A DNA stretch of 22,903 bases from WHSM01 sp050701635. GTDB taxonomy: Bacteria; Actinomycetota; Actinomycetes; Mycobacteriales; Micromonosporaceae. Below are positions 21,045 through 22,903 of this stretch, in pieces. The notes below the pieces were generated by a model, which was not told the origin of the DNA, ran no database searches, and was given only the letters and a program-made list of their open reading frames with translations. The position numbers and the translations under genes were made by a program. The stretch spans positions 1 to 22,903 of the forward strand of contig JBOGDF010000037.1 of NCBI GenBank assembly GCA_050701635.1, in the 5' to 3' direction. How positions within the stretch are numbered: position 1 is the stretch's first letter; every line of letters starts with the position of its first letter.

Positions 21045-22334
21045 ATGTCCACCGCGTTGTACACCGACCACTACGAGCTGACCATGCTCTCGGCCGCGCT
21101 GAAGGACGGCACGGCGCACCGGCGCTGCGTGTTCGAGGTGTTCGGCCGCCGGATGCAGCACGGCCGGCGGTACGGCGTGGTCTGCGGCACCGGCCGGCTG
21201 GTCGAGCTGATCCGTGACTTCCGGTTCGGCGCCGAGGAGCTGGCGTTCCTCACCGAGTCCGGCGTGGTGGACCAGTCCACCGCGGACTGGCTGGCCGACT
21301 ACCGCTTCACCGGCGACATCGACGGGTACGCCGAGGGTGAGCTCTACTTCCCCGGCTCCCCGATCCTGACCGTGTCCGGCAGCTTCGCCGAGGCGGTGGT
21401 GCTGGAGACGATGGTGCTCTCGGTGCTCAACCACGACTCCGCGATCGCGTCGGCGGCGGCCCGGATGGTGACCGCCGCGCACGGCCGGCCGCTGATCGAG
21501 ATGGGCGGGCGGCGTACCCACGAGGCGGCGGCGGTGGCATCGGCGCGGGCGGCGTACCTGGCCGGTTTCGCGTCCACCTCCAACCTGGAGGCCGGCCGGC
21601 GGTACGGGATCCCGACGGCGGGCACCGCGGCGCACGCGTACACCCTGCTGCACGACGCGGAGACCGACGCGTTCGCCGGGCAGATCGCCGCACTGGGTAC
21701 GGAGACCACGCTGCTGGTCGACACGTACGACATCACCCAGGGGATCCGCAACGCGATCGCGGTGGCGGGGCCGAAGCTGCGGGCCATCCGGCTCGACTCC
21801 GGCGACATGTCGGTGATGGCGCGGCAGTCCCGCGAGCTGCTCGACTCGCTCGGCGCCCCCGACACCAAGATCGTGGTCTCCGGTGACCTCGACGAGTACG
21901 CCATCGCCGCGCTCGCCGCCGAGCCGGTCGACGCGTACGGGGTCGGCACCTCGCTGGTGACCGGCTCCGGCGTACCGACCGCGCAGCTGGTCTACAAGCT
22001 GGTCGAGGTGGACGGCACGCCGGTGGTCAAGCGCAGCGAGCACAAGTCCACCCGGGGCGGGCGCAAGACCGCGGTACGCCGCCACAAGCCCACCGGTACC
22101 GCCACCGAGGAGATCGTGGTCTCGCAGGGCGTACCGGAGGCGATGCCGGGTGACCGGGGGTTGCAGCGGCGCTTCGTCACCGGCGGCGAGCCGGTCGACG
22201 TACCGTCCCTGGAGGCGGGGCGCGAGTTGTTGCGGGCCGGGCTGACCTCGATACCGTGGGAGGGACTGAAGCTCTCCGAAGGCGACCCGGCGGTGCCGGT
22301 GACCTTCCACGGGCCGGCAGGGGGTGCGGCATGA
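21045..22334 (+). CDS. pncB: Nicotinate phosphoribosyltransferase
   Basis: Converts nicotinate and PRPP, with ATP, to nicotinate mononucleotide in NAD salvage (Preiss-Handler pathway). The 429-residue protein starts MSTALYTDHYELTMLSAALK, the family's signature N-terminus, and has FEVFGRRMQHGRRYGVVCG, LEAGRRYGIPTAGTAAHAY with the likely phosphorylated H197, LLVDTYDITQGIRNAI, IRLDSGDMSVMARQSRELLD and YGVGTSLVTG (PRPP site). I chose ATG 21045 over a TTG at 21039 because the conserved N-terminus starts there and TAGGCT lies just upstream. Its stop overlaps pncA as ATGA, giving a two-gene salvage operon. It corresponds to Rv1330c (pncB1). Confidence 0.95.
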   Translation: MSTALYTDHYELTMLSAALKDGTAHRRCVFEVFGRRMQHGRRYGVVCGTGRLVELIRDFRFGAEELAFLTESGVVDQSTADWLADYRFTGDIDGYAEGELYFPGSPILTVSGSFAEAVVLETMVLSVLNHDSAIASAAARMVTAAHGRPLIEMGGRRTHEAAAVASARAAYLAGFASTSNLEAGRRYGIPTAGTAAHAYTLLHDAETDAFAGQIAALGTETTLLVDTYDITQGIRNAIAVAGPKLRAIRLDSGDMSVMARQSRELLDSLGAPDTKIVVSGDLDEYAIAALAAEPVDAYGVGTSLVTGSGVPTAQLVYKLVEVDGTPVVKRSEHKSTRGGRKTAVRRHKPTGTATEEIVVSQGVPEAMPGDRGLQRRFVTGGEPVDVPSLEAGRELLRAGLTSIPWEGLKLSEGDPAVPVTFHGPAGGAA

Positions 22335-22903
22335 CACGCGCACTGATCGTGGTGGACGTACAGCGGGATTTCTGCGAGGGCGGATCGCTGGCGGTCGCCG
22401 GCGGCGCCGCTGTGGCGGGCCGGATCACCTCGCTGCTGTACGAGCGTTCGACGCCGTGGGACCACGTGGTCGCCACCCGGGACCACCATGTCGACCCCGG
22501 CGACCACTTCAGCGACCACCCCGACTTCGCCCATTCGTGGCCGCCGCACTGCGTGGTCGGCACCGACGGCGTCGAGCTGCACCCGGCGCTCGACGCGTCC
22601 CGGATGGAGGCGATCTTCGACAAGGGCGAGTACGCCGCCGCGTACTCCGGCTTCGAAGGCCGCTCCGGCAGCACCCCGCTCGCCGAGTGGCTGCGCGCCC
22701 ACGACGTGACCGACGTGGACGTGGTCGGCATCGCGACCGACCACTGCGTACGGGCCACCGCGCTGGACGCCGCCCGGGAAGGCTTCGCCACCACCGTGCT
22801 GCTCGACCACACCGCCGGCGTGGCGGCCCCGACCGTGGCCACGACACTGGACGAGCTACGCGACGCCGGCGTCACCCTGGTCGGCAAACCCGTCGTGCAA
22901 TCG
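22331..22903 (+). CDS. pncA: Nicotinamidase/pyrazinamidase (3' end outside window)
   Basis: Isochorismatase-fold hydrolase that converts nicotinamide to nicotinate, the substrate of the upstream PncB. 191 codons are visible without a stop; the M. tuberculosis enzyme has 186, so nearly all is present. The catalytic triad is intact: D9 (VVDVQRDF), K98 (IFDKGEY) and C139 (GIATDHCVRATAL). Metal ligands D51, H53, H59 and H73 lie in TRDHHVDPGDHFSDHPDF and WPPHC, exactly two positions later than in mycobacterial PncA. The last visible residues are VTLVGKPVVQS. The ATG overlaps the pncB stop as ATGA. Pairing of the two salvage enzymes in one operon makes functional sense. Confidence 0.93.
   Translation, partial: MTRALIVVDVQRDFCEGGSLAVAGGAAVAGRITSLLYERSTPWDHVVATRDHHVDPGDHFSDHPDFAHSWPPHCVVGTDGVELHPALDASRMEAIFDKGEYAAAYSGFEGRSGSTPLAEWLRAHDVTDVDVVGIATDHCVRATALDAAREGFATTVLLDHTAGVAAPTVATTLDELRDAGVTLVGKPVVQS

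Overview
The window is very GC-rich, almost fully coding DNA with G/C-ending codons. It looks like an actinobacterial chromosome, and the gene content and lack of mycobacterial features suggest a Micromonosporaceae-like organism (inference). The backbone matches, as I recall it, the Mycobacterium tuberculosis block Rv1330c-Rv1341: pncB, clpS, a DUF2017 gene, mec, cysO, cysM, murI, a metallo-beta-lactamase (MBL) phosphodiesterase, rph and rdgB. Two gene groups interrupt this order: a transporter/acyl-CoA ligase operon (2021-9857) and a phosphatase/MFS/propeller/regulator group (15172-20991).

Layout. 1-596 (minus): VapBC-type toxin-antitoxin pair, with the toxin running off the left edge. 612-1990 (minus): rph-rdgB (RNase PH and XTP/dITP pyrophosphatase). 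2021-2887 (minus): GAF-LuxR regulator, divergent from a plus-strand operon livF-livG-fadD-livH-livM-livK (3064-9857). The divergent promoter region carries a perfect 18-bp palindrome. A strong hairpin (9864-9898) separates livK from the convergent murI-MBL pair (9900-11473). 11474-11746 is a relatively AT-rich spacer with inverted repeats. 11747-12304 (plus) encodes a small membrane protein. 12312-15102 (minus) holds clpS, DUF2017, mec, cysO and cysM, i.e. N-degron adaptor plus sulfur-carrier cysteine biosynthesis. 15172-19971 (minus) encodes a secreted multidomain metallophosphatase, an MFS transporter and a TolB/beta-propeller protein whose C-terminus is out of frame. 20095-20991 (plus) encodes a DNA-binding protein with an unrecognised C-terminal domain. 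21045-22903 (plus) is pncB-pncA, the nicotinamide-to-NaMN salvage pair, with pncA running off the right edge.

How the parts work together. The liv genes form a complete ABC importer (binding protein, two permeases, two ATPases) with an acyl-CoA ligase translated between its subunits. This suggests import of a carboxylic acid followed by CoA activation, controlled by the divergent GAF-LuxR protein. CysO, Mec and CysM form the protein-thiocarboxylate cysteine pathway. The CysO here has a 24-residue extension after its diglycine, so it would need processing. Ten gene junctions are 4-base ATGA/GTGA overlaps. Six lead genes have a TAnnnT hexamer 6-8 bases before the start codon and no good Shine-Dalgarno sequence, which suggests leaderless transcripts.

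I saw no tRNA, rRNA, CRISPR array or insertion sequence. No gene-free stretch exceeds 300 bases. Comparisons to other species rest on memory, not on searches.
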